Origin: Sulfurimonas sp. HSL-1716
Lineage (GTDB): Bacteria > Campylobacterota > Campylobacteria > Campylobacterales > Sulfurimonadaceae
Assembly: GCF_039645975.1 (NCBI RefSeq)
Contig: NZ_CP147918.1
Location: 1,984,001-2,048,000 of the forward strand
Direction of reading: 5' to 3'
Length of the DNA: 64,000 bases
This document shows, in pieces, positions 53,523 through 62,293 of the stretch (positions are counted from its first letter, which is position 1; each line of letters begins with the position of its first letter). A program made the position numbers and the translations under genes. The notes under the pieces were generated by a model. That model was not told where the DNA came from. It was given only the letters and a program-made list of their open reading frames with translations, and searched no databases.

Positions 53523-54746
53523 TTATAAAAATGCCAGTTTCGGACCGCGAACGCCGATAAACTGCTGTAATTGAGTTGTTACTTTACCTGCGTCTGCATT
53601 TGCTTGAAGCTCTTTATACAGGTCTCTTAGATGTGTTTTTGTCAAGTCACGACCTCCAAGACCGTATACATAACCTGAAAGCAGAGCTTTGGAACCGGTG
53701 TTGTAAAGCGCACCCGCAATCTCGTTGAACAGCATACCCGCCGCTCCGTTTGGAGATGAACGGTCAAGTGCCGCTATCGCTTTTACGTCTTTAAGTGCTT
53801 CTGCGATCTGCATGAAAGGGAACGGTCTTAAAACACGGATACCGACGACACCCGCTTTGATTCCGTTTTCTCTCATCTCTTTTGCAACCTCGCGTGCAGT
53901 TTCTACCGATGTTCCCAGACATACGACTGCAACATCTGCATCATCCATGTCATATTTTTCTACGATATTGTATTTACGTCCGCTTAATTTCTCAAACTCA
54001 TCGAACACCGCTTCAATTTTCGGGATCACCTTTGTCATAAGGTCTCTATGCTGACGAGCTTTATGCTCGAAATGCCAATCCTCTTCCGTTTGAACACCAT
54101 GAGTTACAGGGTGGTCAAGGTCAAGCATATCGTTCATAGGCTTAAATTCGCCGACAAATCCGTAAGCTACGTCATCGCTTAGAGTTTTTACGCCCTGTGC
54201 GGTATGAGACGTCATGAAACCGTCTTGATTGACGATAGCCGGCAAACGGATATCATGATCTTCGGCTACTTTAAAAGCGATGAAGTTCAAGTCATACGCC
54301 TCTTGCGGATTGTATGCATCGAACTGTATCCAGCCGCTGTCTCTGACCATATACATGTCAGAGTGGTCACCGTTAACGTTAAGCGGAGAAGCAAGCGCAC
54401 GGTTGACAAGGTTCAAAATGATCGGTAAACGCATACCTGAAGCTTGATAAAGCGTTTCAGACATAAGCGCAAGACCTTGAGACGAAGTCGCAGTCGCAAC
54501 ACGTCCACCTGCGGCAGAAGCACCGATACACCCTGACATCGCAGCATGCTCGGATTCGACCATAACAAATTCGCCTTCCACATAACCGTCTGCTAAAAAC
54601 TTAGCATAACCCTCGACGATAGGAGTCGATGGGGTAATAGGATATGCGGCAACAACATCTATCTGACATTGTCTCAAAGCTTGAGCAGCAGCAAAGTTAC
54701 CGTCCCAAACTTCAATGTCTCGTAGTTCCATTTTATCAAATGCCAT
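53523..54746 (-). CDS. porA: Pyruvate:ferredoxin oxidoreductase, alpha subunit
   Basis: A 407-residue subunit with the N-terminal pyrimidine-binding domain (AYPITPSTPIVEG near residue 35; EHAAMSGCIGASAAGGR) and the C-terminal transketolase-like domain (VAVVCLGTSVETAREVAKEM). It pairs with the beta subunit to form the ThDP active site. The start overlaps the delta stop by one base; the beta gene follows after 12 nt. Confidence 0.95.
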   Translation of the reverse strand: MAFDKMELRDIEVWDGNFAAAQALRQCQIDVVAAYPITPSTPIVEGYAKFLADGYVEGEFVMVESEHAAMSGCIGASAAGGRVATATSSQGLALMSETLYQASGMRLPIILNLVNRALASPLNVNGDHSDMYMVRDSGWIQFDAYNPQEAYDLNFIAFKVAEDHDIRLPAIVNQDGFMTSHTAQGVKTLSDDVAYGFVGEFKPMNDMLDLDHPVTHGVQTEEDWHFEHKARQHRDLMTKVIPKIEAVFDEFEKLSGRKYNIVEKYDMDDADVAVVCLGTSVETAREVAKEMRENGIKAGVVGIRVLRPFPFMQIAEALKDVKAIAALDRSSPNGAAGMLFNEIAGALYNTGSKALLSGYVYGLGGRDLTKTHLRDLYKELQANADAGKVTTQLQQFIGVRGPKLAFL

Positions 54747-55144
54747 TAGTTTTCTCCTTCATCTTTACTAGGCCAAGCAGCAAGTGCTTCTTCCTCATCT
54801 GTCTGTTCTGAATACATAAGAAGCGATTTCGGATTTGTAGGACACACCTCGACACAAATCCCGCATCCTTTACAGTGATCCATATCGACACCTACCATCT
54901 TTTTGTCACGAGAGATAATAGAGATATCCGGACAATATATCCAACAAAATTGACAATCGATACAAAAGTCTTTGTTAAACACCGGTTTTTCTATACGCCA
55001 GTCTGCGACACTTGCAGTAAAAGAGTTATTTTCCGAATAAGCTCTATCTTCTTGATGAATTAATGCAACATCTTTAACAGGACCGTTAAACGAACGAAGC
55101 ATCGCACCGATTTCGAATTCATCCCACCCTTTATTTGCCATCAT
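54746..55144 (-). CDS. porD: Pyruvate:ferredoxin oxidoreductase, delta (ferredoxin) subunit
   Basis: A 132-residue subunit with two [4Fe-4S] clusters, CIDCQFCWIYCPD near residue 60 and CKGCGICVEVCPTNP near residue 91. It passes electrons from the ThDP site toward ferredoxin. An N-terminal extension of about 55 residues precedes the clusters, as is usual in this four-subunit type. Confidence 0.94.
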   Translation of the reverse strand: MMANKGWDEFEIGAMLRSFNGPVKDVALIHQEDRAYSENNSFTASVADWRIEKPVFNKDFCIDCQFCWIYCPDISIISRDKKMVGVDMDHCKGCGICVEVCPTNPKSLLMYSEQTDEEEALAAWPSKDEGEN

Positions 55145-55151
55145 TCACTCC

Positions 55152-55709
55152 TTATTTCACTTCATCGTATGCACGCTGGATAGCCAGCATATTTGCATCA
55201 ATGATTTTTTGAGGTAACTTACCCAGGATACGTTTCATATTCTCTTTAAAGAACTCTATGTCGTACATATTCGAGATTTTCATAAACGCGCCGAGCATCG
55301 GCGTATTTGGAATAGCACGTCCGATAGTCTCTTGAGCGATTTTGATACAATCGACCGTGTAGACTTTTTTACCTGCAAGCTTAGGCTGTGCAGCCACAAG
55401 CTCATCGGTGTTCATATGAGTAGTAACGATATAGACCGTACTTTCTTTATCGTTGATAGTAACGTCTGTCGTAAAAACCAAAGCCGGATCTATAACAAAA
55501 ACATAATCCGGACTCATATATTTTTCGTGATTCATTATCGGTTTATCGTCAACACGATTATACGCAGTCATCGCTGCTCCACGTTTGGCAGATCCGTAAA
55601 ATGCGAAAGCCTGCACCTCTTTTCCTGTCGTTGAAACAACGTCTGCCAAGCCTTTTGCACCAGTAACAGCACCCTGTCCCGCACGGCTGTGCCATCTGAT
55701 TTCTAGCAT
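55152..55709 (-). CDS. porC: Pyruvate:ferredoxin oxidoreductase, gamma subunit
   Basis: A 185-residue gamma subunit with the RWHSRAGQGAVTGAKGLADV opening and RGAAMTAYNRVDDKPI. It binds near the CoA site. It is the first gene of the operon porC-porD-porA-porB, the four-subunit layout common in Campylobacterota; the promoter must lie in the 133-nt gap before it. Confidence 0.94.
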   Translation of the reverse strand: MLEIRWHSRAGQGAVTGAKGLADVVSTTGKEVQAFAFYGSAKRGAAMTAYNRVDDKPIMNHEKYMSPDYVFVIDPALVFTTDVTINDKESTVYIVTTHMNTDELVAAQPKLAGKKVYTVDCIKIAQETIGRAIPNTPMLGAFMKISNMYDIEFFKENMKRILGKLPQKIIDANMLAIQRAYDEVK

Positions 55710-55842
55710 TAAAGTCCCCTTACATATTGAAATTCAAAAAAGAATTGTTTTTACGTTTGGAGTATTTTATGAAACTTGCTCTTAAATATAGCTTGTTTGA
55801 AGAATGTTATTTATGAAGATGATAAAGTTGTGTTATATCTAC

Positions 55843-56472
55843 CTATTTTAGGATACTTCGGACGGCTTCCAGTGCATTACTTTTTATTATATTCGTATGC
55901 TTTTTCAATTCCTCTACAGCTTCGTATTCACTTATCACTGCGACACTTTTTATGCCTGCATTTTTTGCTGAAATCAAATCCATTCTCGTGTCTCCGATCA
56001 TCCAGCAATCTTCCTTGTCGACCCTTAAAAAATCTATCGCTTTTTGTATGGGCTCGGCATGCGGTTTCGGGTTTTTTACATCTTCTCTGCCGATTAATAT
56101 TTCAAAATGTTTCATTACGTTAAAATGCTCCATCAAAAGCTTGGAATATTTGCCGGTTTTTGTCGTAACGACACCGACTCTTGCATTTTTACTTGCAAGT
56201 TCCACGGCCTCTCTTGCAAACGGCAAAAGCACCGTCTTTTGCGTCGATATCTCTCTATAATGCTCTTTATAAGCATCTACCAGATCCCAAACGATCTTTT
56301 CTTCGACTCCGAGTTCTTTATACATAACATCAAGCGGATGTCCCACCAAAGCTTTTATATCCGCTTCCTTTGGGAAAGGAAGATCGAATATTTCAAATGT
56401 TTTGTAAAAACTCTCCAATATGGCTTCTGTCGAATCTATAAGGGTTCCGTCCAGATCAAAGAGTATCGTCAT
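55843..56472 (-). CDS. HAD-family phosphatase (phosphoglycolate phosphatase-like)
   Basis: A 209-residue haloacid-dehalogenase hydrolase. Motif I is FDLDGTLIDS near residue 5, motif II is VVTTKTGKY, Lys motif III is in KNPKPHAEP and motif IV is MIGDTRMDLISAKNAG. The helical cap (LVGHPLDVMYKELG) matches Gph/PpaX-type enzymes. It could clear 2-phosphoglycolate or pyrophosphate-linked substrates; the true substrate is unknown. Its start overlaps the SAM methyltransferase stop as ATGA. Confidence 0.88.
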   Translation of the reverse strand: MTILFDLDGTLIDSTEAILESFYKTFEIFDLPFPKEADIKALVGHPLDVMYKELGVEEKIVWDLVDAYKEHYREISTQKTVLLPFAREAVELASKNARVGVVTTKTGKYSKLLMEHFNVMKHFEILIGREDVKNPKPHAEPIQKAIDFLRVDKEDCWMIGDTRMDLISAKNAGIKSVAVISEYEAVEELKKHTNIIKSNALEAVRSILK

Positions 56473-57068
56473 CTTCTTGCCGTCAGCAAAAAGATGCCGT
56501 AAGGATTTTTGCCCTCTTTTTCCACTTCAAATATCTTTTCATAGCGCACCTCTTTAAAGCCGTGCTTTTTTGCTATATGGACAAGCTCATCTTCATCGAA
56601 CCCGAAATGATGCACTCCTTCGTTATCCGGATGAAAAGTCCCGTCTTCGCTCATAAGATCGGCGATCGCGATGAAGCCGCCCTCTTTTAAAAGTTCATGC
56701 ATCTTTGTAAAGAGTTTGTCCAGTTCCTTGATATGATGCATCGTCATGGAACTTACGATCCCGTCATACTTCTTCACGCTCTTAAACTCGCAGAAATCGC
56801 CGTAACAGGAAACGACGTTGTCCATCTCCAAAGCATCGAGTTTTTCAAGCATTCCCCGCGAAGTATCTATGCCCAGCAAAGAATTTACATGTAAAGCGAT
56901 ATTTCTGCTCAAAAGCCCGGTCCCCGCGCCGAAATCGATAACATCCATATCGTCTTTCAGCGGTATCTCTTTTACGATCGCATTGTAAGTATTTTGCGCA
57001 AGCTGCACGCGCATGCTTGAACTGTCCCAGCCTTCGGCTCTATTGTCAAATGTACTTTTTTCACTCAT
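56469..57068 (-). CDS. Class I SAM-dependent methyltransferase
   Basis: A 199-residue class I methyltransferase. The SAM motif VIDFGAGTGLLSRN lies near residue 44; LLGIDTSRGMLEKL, GIVSSMTMHHIKE and GGFIAIADLM complete the Rossmann core. The subtype is the general methyltransferase-11/25 family, with no clear substrate. It lies between the peptide-binding protein gene (8-nt overlap) and the HAD phosphatase gene (4-nt overlap). Confidence 0.85.
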   Translation of the reverse strand: MSEKSTFDNRAEGWDSSSMRVQLAQNTYNAIVKEIPLKDDMDVIDFGAGTGLLSRNIALHVNSLLGIDTSRGMLEKLDALEMDNVVSCYGDFCEFKSVKKYDGIVSSMTMHHIKELDKLFTKMHELLKEGGFIAIADLMSEDGTFHPDNEGVHHFGFDEDELVHIAKKHGFKEVRYEKIFEVEKEGKNPYGIFLLTARR

Positions 57069-58569
57069 CTGTGATCTCCCAGTCTTTGTAGTTATACCAG
57101 ATCCCGCTAGGGCTCGGCTCGATATTTTTTATTTTTTTGTTGGCTACGGCTATGTTATTGGGGATGAACAAAAACAGATACGGGTTGTCGGCTGTGATAT
57201 CGGCAAAGATACTCTGCCAGATATGTGCCAGCTTCTTTCTATCCACCACATTTTGCATCACGTCGATCTCATGGTCAACTTTTTTGTTATGATACCCTAT
57301 AAAATTAAACCCGCCTTTTTTATCGTTGTCACTATGCCACAAAAGATAGGGATCGGGCGTAGATGAGAGTGACCAGCCCAAAAGTACGGTATCAAACTTT
57401 CTTGGAAAGACCACCATATTTAAAAATGCCTGCCACTCCATAACGCGCAGCGTTACTTTGACTCCCGCTTTGTGAAGCTGATACTGCAGTATCTGCGCGG
57501 CATAAGGACGTACGGAGCTGGAGTTTGACGTCGTTATCTCAAAAGAGAGGGGATGCTTTTGATCATATCCGGCTTCGCGTAAAAGCTCTTTGGCTCTTTT
57601 TATGTTCTGTTTTGGCGCTTTGACATCCTTGTTAAAAGCGGCTCCCGTCGGTAAAAAAGGACCTGTACAGACTCTCGCATGTCCCAAAAACAGGATATTT
57701 ACCAGCTCTTCTCTGTCGATAGCCAACGAGAGAGCTTCGCGGACACGCGGATCTTGAAACTTTTTCTTTCTTAAATTAAATCCGAGATACGTATAGGAGT
57801 GAGCAATATCTTCATATTTGTTAAAAATCTTGAAAAAGTTCTTGTTCACCTGTCTTTCAAGCTCCATCGGTTCAAGCGAGCCGACATCTATCTTTGCCGA
57901 CTTTAGCATCAAAAAACGCGTCATAGGGTCGGGGATGACATGAAAGACGATCTTGTCTATCTTCGGACGTCCTAAAAAATAGTTCTCGTTCGCACTCAAG
58001 ACTATATCTTTTGAGTATTCAAGACGCTCTAGTTTATACGCTCCTGTTCCTATGGGATGCGTGTTAAAAGAGGAGTTCATAAGATTTTTTTCGTCTTTTA
58101 GTATATGATAGGGCAAAATACCCATCATCCATGTTTCCAGTGCTTTAAAATAGGGTTTTTTATAGGTAACCCTTACGGTATCCTTGTCGAGGGCTTCGAC
58201 GCTTTTGACCATGCGAAAAGTCGCGCTGTAGGGTGAAACTACGTTTTTTGAATTTATAAGATCGTACGTAAAGACCACATCCTTGGAACTAAAGGGAGCT
58301 CCGTCCTGCCACTTTACGTTTGGATGAAGTTTGAAAATAAGCGTCGTGTTGTTTTCAAAATAGAACTTCTCCGCCAGATCGCCGATGATGGTAGATGAGT
58401 CTTTATCGTATTTTACAAGACCGTTAAATATAAAATCAGCTATTTCCGATGAGCTTGAATCCGTCGCCAAAATAGGATTTAAACGCGAAGGATTCGCGGA
58501 GGTAGCAAGATGCAGCGTCGATGCGTGCAATGAGATAAAGATGATCAAAAGATAGAAATAGCGTATCAT
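57061..58569 (-). CDS. Peptide/nickel-type ABC transporter substrate-binding protein
   Basis: A 502-residue SBP_bac_5 (DppA/OppA/NikA-type) periplasmic protein with a signal peptide (FYLLIIFISLHASTLH). The family signatures are VTYKKPYF, HPIGTGAYKLERLE, REALSLAIDREELV and LLREAGYDQKHPLSFEI. Ligand type is not shown. No ABC permease or ATPase genes are adjacent, so its partners lie elsewhere or it acts as an orphan. The two genes after it overlap, so it leads a three-gene unit. Confidence 0.9.
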   Translation of the reverse strand: MIRYFYLLIIFISLHASTLHLATSANPSRLNPILATDSSSSEIADFIFNGLVKYDKDSSTIIGDLAEKFYFENNTTLIFKLHPNVKWQDGAPFSSKDVVFTYDLINSKNVVSPYSATFRMVKSVEALDKDTVRVTYKKPYFKALETWMMGILPYHILKDEKNLMNSSFNTHPIGTGAYKLERLEYSKDIVLSANENYFLGRPKIDKIVFHVIPDPMTRFLMLKSAKIDVGSLEPMELERQVNKNFFKIFNKYEDIAHSYTYLGFNLRKKKFQDPRVREALSLAIDREELVNILFLGHARVCTGPFLPTGAAFNKDVKAPKQNIKRAKELLREAGYDQKHPLSFEITTSNSSSVRPYAAQILQYQLHKAGVKVTLRVMEWQAFLNMVVFPRKFDTVLLGWSLSSTPDPYLLWHSDNDKKGGFNFIGYHNKKVDHEIDVMQNVVDRKKLAHIWQSIFADITADNPYLFLFIPNNIAVANKKIKNIEPSPSGIWYNYKDWEITDE

Positions 58570-58633
58570 ATAAAATCTTTTTAGAGGAATTATAGCAGTT
58601 AAAAGGTGAAAATTGTTTTTTGAAGAGAAAAAC

Positions 58634-58658
58634 GGAAAAACCCCAAAGGGCTTTTTCC
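58634..58658 (-). terminator. Intrinsic terminator after rpsI
   Basis: Stem GGAAAAA / TTTTTCC, one C-C mismatch, then CCC / GGG around an AAA loop. On the minus strand it is followed by a T-rich stretch. It lies ten nt after the rpsI stop, closing the rplM-rpsI operon. Confidence 0.8.
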
Positions 58659-58667
58659 ATGAAACGA

Positions 58668-59060
58668 TTAACGTTTAGAGAATTGCGGTGAACGGCGTGC
58701 TTTTCTAAGACCCGGTTTCTTACGTTCAACAGTACGTGAATCACGAGTCATCATGCCTTCTGGTTTAAGGATCGCTCTAAACGATGCGTCGAACTTAACC
58801 AGTGCACGAGAGATACCGTGGCGTAATGCATCGGATTGTCCACCGAAACCACCGCCTAATGTAGTAGCTACGATATCAACCGATGTATCTTGTTTTGTTA
58901 ATGCAAGTGGTTGTTTTACACGAAGTTTTTTCGCTTCAAGACCACCTAACCATGCGTCTAATGAAAGACCGTTGATTGTGATTTTACCAGTCCCCGGAGT
59001 TAACCACACTTTTGCTATTGAAGACTTACGACGTCCTGTTGCATATATTTTATTAGCCAT
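58668..59060 (-). CDS. rpsI: Ribosomal protein S9
   Basis: A 130-residue S9. It has [20 protein letters not shown] at the start, [18 protein letters not shown] in the middle and the RNA-binding tail ending [14 protein letters not shown], which reaches the P-site tRNA. It is co-transcribed with rplM, 10 nt upstream. Confidence 0.98.
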   Translation of the reverse strand: MANKIYATGRRKSSIAKVWLTPGTGKITINGLSLDAWLGGLEAKKLRVKQPLALTKQDTSVDIVATTLGGGFGGQSDALRHGISRALVKFDASFRAILKPEGMMTRDSRTVERKKPGLRKARRSPQFSKR

Positions 59061-59070
59061 CTATATGTCC

Positions 59071-59493
59071 TTACTTCGCTAATTGAGCAGTATGAGGATG
59101 TTCTGCACCTGCATACACTTTTAGTTTTTTAAGCATTTTAGCACCAAGTTTTGTTTTTGGTAGCATACCGCGAGTCGCCAGTTTGAATAGTTTCTCAGGA
59201 TTGTTTTCTAAAAGCTCGGTCATTTTAACGCTTTTAGTCGATCCAAAGTAACCGCTGTGAGTAAAATACTCTTTACCGGCTATCTTACCTGCACCTTTGA
59301 ATACAGCTTTTGAAGCGTTCACTACAACCACATAATCACCACAATCGAAATTCGGTGTATAACACGGTTTATCTTTACCGCGAAGACGAGTAGCGATCTC
59401 AGTTACGATACGTCCAAACGTCTTCCCTTCAGCATCGATCAAAACCCATTTTTGATCGATTTGTTCAGGAGTTGCAATTTTTGTAAATTTCAT
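59071..59493 (-). CDS. rplM: Ribosomal protein L13
   Basis: A 140-residue L13 with WVLIDAEGKTFGRIVTEIA, GDYVVVVNASK, and the conserved KAVFKGAGKIAGKEYF and RGMLPKTKLG segments. It is first gene of the rplM-rpsI operon. A GAAAGG ribosome binding site precedes it, and a TATACT -10-like box lies about 33 nt before the start on the minus strand. Confidence 0.98.
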   Translation of the reverse strand: MKFTKIATPEQIDQKWVLIDAEGKTFGRIVTEIATRLRGKDKPCYTPNFDCGDYVVVVNASKAVFKGAGKIAGKEYFTHSGYFGSTKSVKMTELLENNPEKLFKLATRGMLPKTKLGAKMLKKLKVYAGAEHPHTAQLAK

Positions 59494-59525
59494 TCTCGAA
59501 CCTTTCGTCGAATTAAAGTGGCGAA

Positions 59526-59531
59526 AGTATA
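59526..59531 (-). promoter_or_regulatory. Possible -10 box for rplM-rpsI
   Basis: TATACT on the minus strand 33 nt before the rplM start codon; no -35 box is recognisable. Confidence 0.35.
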
Positions 59532-59550
59532 TCTATATAAACTTATAATG

Positions 59551-59565
59551 ACCTTAAATTAAGGT
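59551..59565 (-). terminator. Palindrome after the AddA-like gene
   Basis: Perfect 7-bp arms ACCTTAA / TTAAGGT around one A, ten nt beyond the helicase-nuclease stop and just before the rplM promoter region. T-tract is on the plus-strand side, so it is a weak terminator candidate. Confidence 0.4.
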
Positions 59566-59575
59566 TTTTATAAGC

Positions 59576-62293
59576 TCATAAAACCTCTTTTATTTTTGTC
59601 TCGTCTTCATGAAGATAGCAGAGGTATCCTCTCACTTCACACGACGTGATCTCCTGCACCGCTCTTTTGTATCCAAGCACCTGTTTGACATGGTTTTCAC
59701 TAGGGTTTTGGGAGCTTTTATAATCGATGATATTATACCCGCCCTCGACTCGTTTTACAAGCAGGTCCATATATCTGAGCTCGCCCTTTACCAACATCCC
59801 TTTCTCTTTAAAATGCTCACCCTTTACAAGTTCTAAGAAGCGTTCATTTTTTAAAAGCACCTCTATACGTTTTTGAATACCTGCAAGTTCATCCGCATCA
59901 AGAATATTCCCATATCTGTTTAACATTACGCTGTAAGCGCTTTGCAGACTCTCTTTTGTAAATTCCTGCATCATCTCCAGACAGTAGTGAAGAGCCAGAC
60001 CGAAATTGAGAGCACGACGGTCATCTTCCTCCTCTTTGGCAACTGACAAGATATCCGTTTGTATTCCGTAACGCAGTGCTTTGTACTCAAGAGGTGTCTT
60101 TTGTATTTTTTTCACCTGCGCATGTTCTTTTACCTCTAAAACACCGTAACTCACTGCTTCCAGATTCAACGGTTCGAAAACGGAATCTTTTTCCTTGCTA
60201 ACGATAAAAAGATTCTCTCTTGCCCTTGTAAACGCGACATACAGGGCGTTTAGATTATCCTCTGCGACGAGATTTTTCTCTTTTTGAAGGGCCGCTGCAT
60301 AAGAGCTGTCCAAAGCATCGCGGCCGCTCATCCTGAGATAGATGTTACGCAGCTCTACTCCGTCATACTCATAGATGATAGGGGCACGGGAGGGAGGGGC
60401 TTTTTTTAATCTGTCCATCACGATAACATGCGCATACTCCAGCCCTTTTGATTTATGTACGGTAAGTACTCTTACTCCGTTTAGATCAGATGCCGCAGCA
60501 GTCGTATCGTCTCTTTCATACTCAAAAAGAAACTGCTCTATATCCTGATAGTTCTCCAGCATACCCATAAAACGAAGAAGATGAAACTCTCCGTCGAAAA
60601 GATCGTATCTGTCGATGGCATCTTTTACTATCTCTTGCAAAGAAAGAACATTTACATCTACTTTTGCAAGCGCAGAGTTTTCACGTCCGAGCAGCGCAAA
60701 GAAGTTGTGTCCGTATATCTCTTCTTTGAAATAGAGGTATTTCAGATACTCGATAAGCGCTTTTACGACATCCTGATTTATCAGTTTTGTCGTCGTTTCC
60801 GTCACGACATTTATTTCGGCATTTTTCAGTACCGCTTCGATCTCCTGCCCGTCACCGTTGGTTGCCGTAAGTACGGCTATCTCGTTTAAATTCGCTTTAA
60901 GGTCTATTAGCTCTTGAAGTCTGAGAAGCGTCGTTTGTAAGATATCATCGCTTTTAACGACCTCGACATATCCTCCCGCGGCGTCCGTCTTGACGCTTTG
61001 GTCTTTGTAGCCTTTGATCTTCTCTCTAAACACGCTGTTTACAAAATCCACGATCTCTTTTTGAGAACGGTAATTTACTACCAGCGGTTCCACTTCTACA
61101 TCGTTATCCTGACGCACAAAATCAAAAAGGGCACTCACACCGCCGCGAAACCTGTAGATAGATTGTTTGACGTCTCCTACAAAGAAAAAACTTCCGTTTT
61201 TATGCACTCCCTCTCCCGAAGTGATCTCTTTGATAAGCGGACGGAGTATCTCATACTGCCGTACGCTTGTATCTTGAAACTCATCGAGCAGGATATGTTC
61301 TATCTTGGAATCCAGCCTGAAATAGAGAAACTCACTGTCGATCCTGCTGCTTAAAAGTTCATGCACAAGAGCCGAAATATCGTCAAATCCAAGCTCTGCA
61401 ATCTCATAAGCCAGCGCTTTTTTGCTTTTGACATAAGTATCTAAAAGAGCAAAAAGTGAACTGAAAAAACTCTGTTCGCGGGCTTTCATATAGAGTTCTA
61501 CGTTCTCTTTTATAACTCTTAGCTCGCCGTCCATGAAAGGCTGATAACACTTTTTAAACGTCGAATAATCAAGCGTATCCCTTGAAAGCCACGCTTTTGA
61601 CAAGACGGACTCGAACTCTTCTCCCTCGACCGCATTTTTCACGGTAGTCGAAGCATCCCGGCATGCAAGCACCGCCTGACGTATCTTTAAAAACGCATCA
61701 AGTACTTTTTGCTCGTACTCTTTATAAGGCGCATACGCAAATGAGAGCTTGTTTATCTCCGAGAGTTTTGAGTAAAGCTCATCGAGCAGTGAAAAGATGT
61801 CGCTCACGCGCTTGTCCATCATAAGCGAGAGATCGATCAGCGTTTCATCTTTGTAAGCTACGCTTACCTCGTCCAAAAAGCGCGCAAAGAGTTTTTGCTC
61901 ATGCTGCGATGCAAATGTCGTGAAGTTGGGCATCAGTCCTGCGTAAAGTGAAAACTTTCTAAGTATCTTTGCAAAGAATTTATCAAGCGTCATTATCTTC
62001 ACGTCTGCATTTAAGAATTGCTCTAAAACATCTTTTTTCTTTTTAAGTATCTCATCTTTCGGTATTGCGGTAACATCGCAAATGACATCAAGCTCATCTC
62101 TGTTTTGAAGTTCTTTAAGCGTAAGAACAATGCGTTCTTGCATCTCCGAAGCAGCTTTATTCGTAAAGGTGAGTGCCAGCACTTTTGAAGGCGATGCTCC
62201 CATAAAAAGAAGACTCAGATATCTCACGACCAGATTGAAAGTCTTTCCGCTTCCCGCACTCGCCTCGTAGGCCAATTTATTTTTAAACATCAT
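59576..62293 (-). CDS. addA: AddA-like UvrD/RecB helicase-nuclease subunit
   Basis: A 905-residue UvrD-type helicase with C-terminal nuclease, the AddA half of a RecBCD/AddAB-like double-strand-break repair enzyme. Walker A is ASAGSGKTFNL near residue 11; LTFTNKAASEM, LLDEFQDTSVRQYEIL (Walker B), VVNYRSQ and VHKSKGLEYAHVIV are helicase motifs, and YVAFTRARENLFIV is motif VI. The PD-(D/E)XK centre is IIDYKSSQNPSENHV near residue 870. ATG 62293 overlaps the stop of the AddB-like gene (ATGA). The pair processes broken DNA ends and may act at Chi-like sites. Confidence 0.92.
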   Translation of the reverse strand: MMFKNKLAYEASAGSGKTFNLVVRYLSLLFMGASPSKVLALTFTNKAASEMQERIVLTLKELQNRDELDVICDVTAIPKDEILKKKKDVLEQFLNADVKIMTLDKFFAKILRKFSLYAGLMPNFTTFASQHEQKLFARFLDEVSVAYKDETLIDLSLMMDKRVSDIFSLLDELYSKLSEINKLSFAYAPYKEYEQKVLDAFLKIRQAVLACRDASTTVKNAVEGEEFESVLSKAWLSRDTLDYSTFKKCYQPFMDGELRVIKENVELYMKAREQSFFSSLFALLDTYVKSKKALAYEIAELGFDDISALVHELLSSRIDSEFLYFRLDSKIEHILLDEFQDTSVRQYEILRPLIKEITSGEGVHKNGSFFFVGDVKQSIYRFRGGVSALFDFVRQDNDVEVEPLVVNYRSQKEIVDFVNSVFREKIKGYKDQSVKTDAAGGYVEVVKSDDILQTTLLRLQELIDLKANLNEIAVLTATNGDGQEIEAVLKNAEINVVTETTTKLINQDVVKALIEYLKYLYFKEEIYGHNFFALLGRENSALAKVDVNVLSLQEIVKDAIDRYDLFDGEFHLLRFMGMLENYQDIEQFLFEYERDDTTAAASDLNGVRVLTVHKSKGLEYAHVIVMDRLKKAPPSRAPIIYEYDGVELRNIYLRMSGRDALDSSYAAALQKEKNLVAEDNLNALYVAFTRARENLFIVSKEKDSVFEPLNLEAVSYGVLEVKEHAQVKKIQKTPLEYKALRYGIQTDILSVAKEEEDDRRALNFGLALHYCLEMMQEFTKESLQSAYSVMLNRYGNILDADELAGIQKRIEVLLKNERFLELVKGEHFKEKGMLVKGELRYMDLLVKRVEGGYNIIDYKSSQNPSENHVKQVLGYKRAVQEITSCEVRGYLCYLHEDETKIKEVL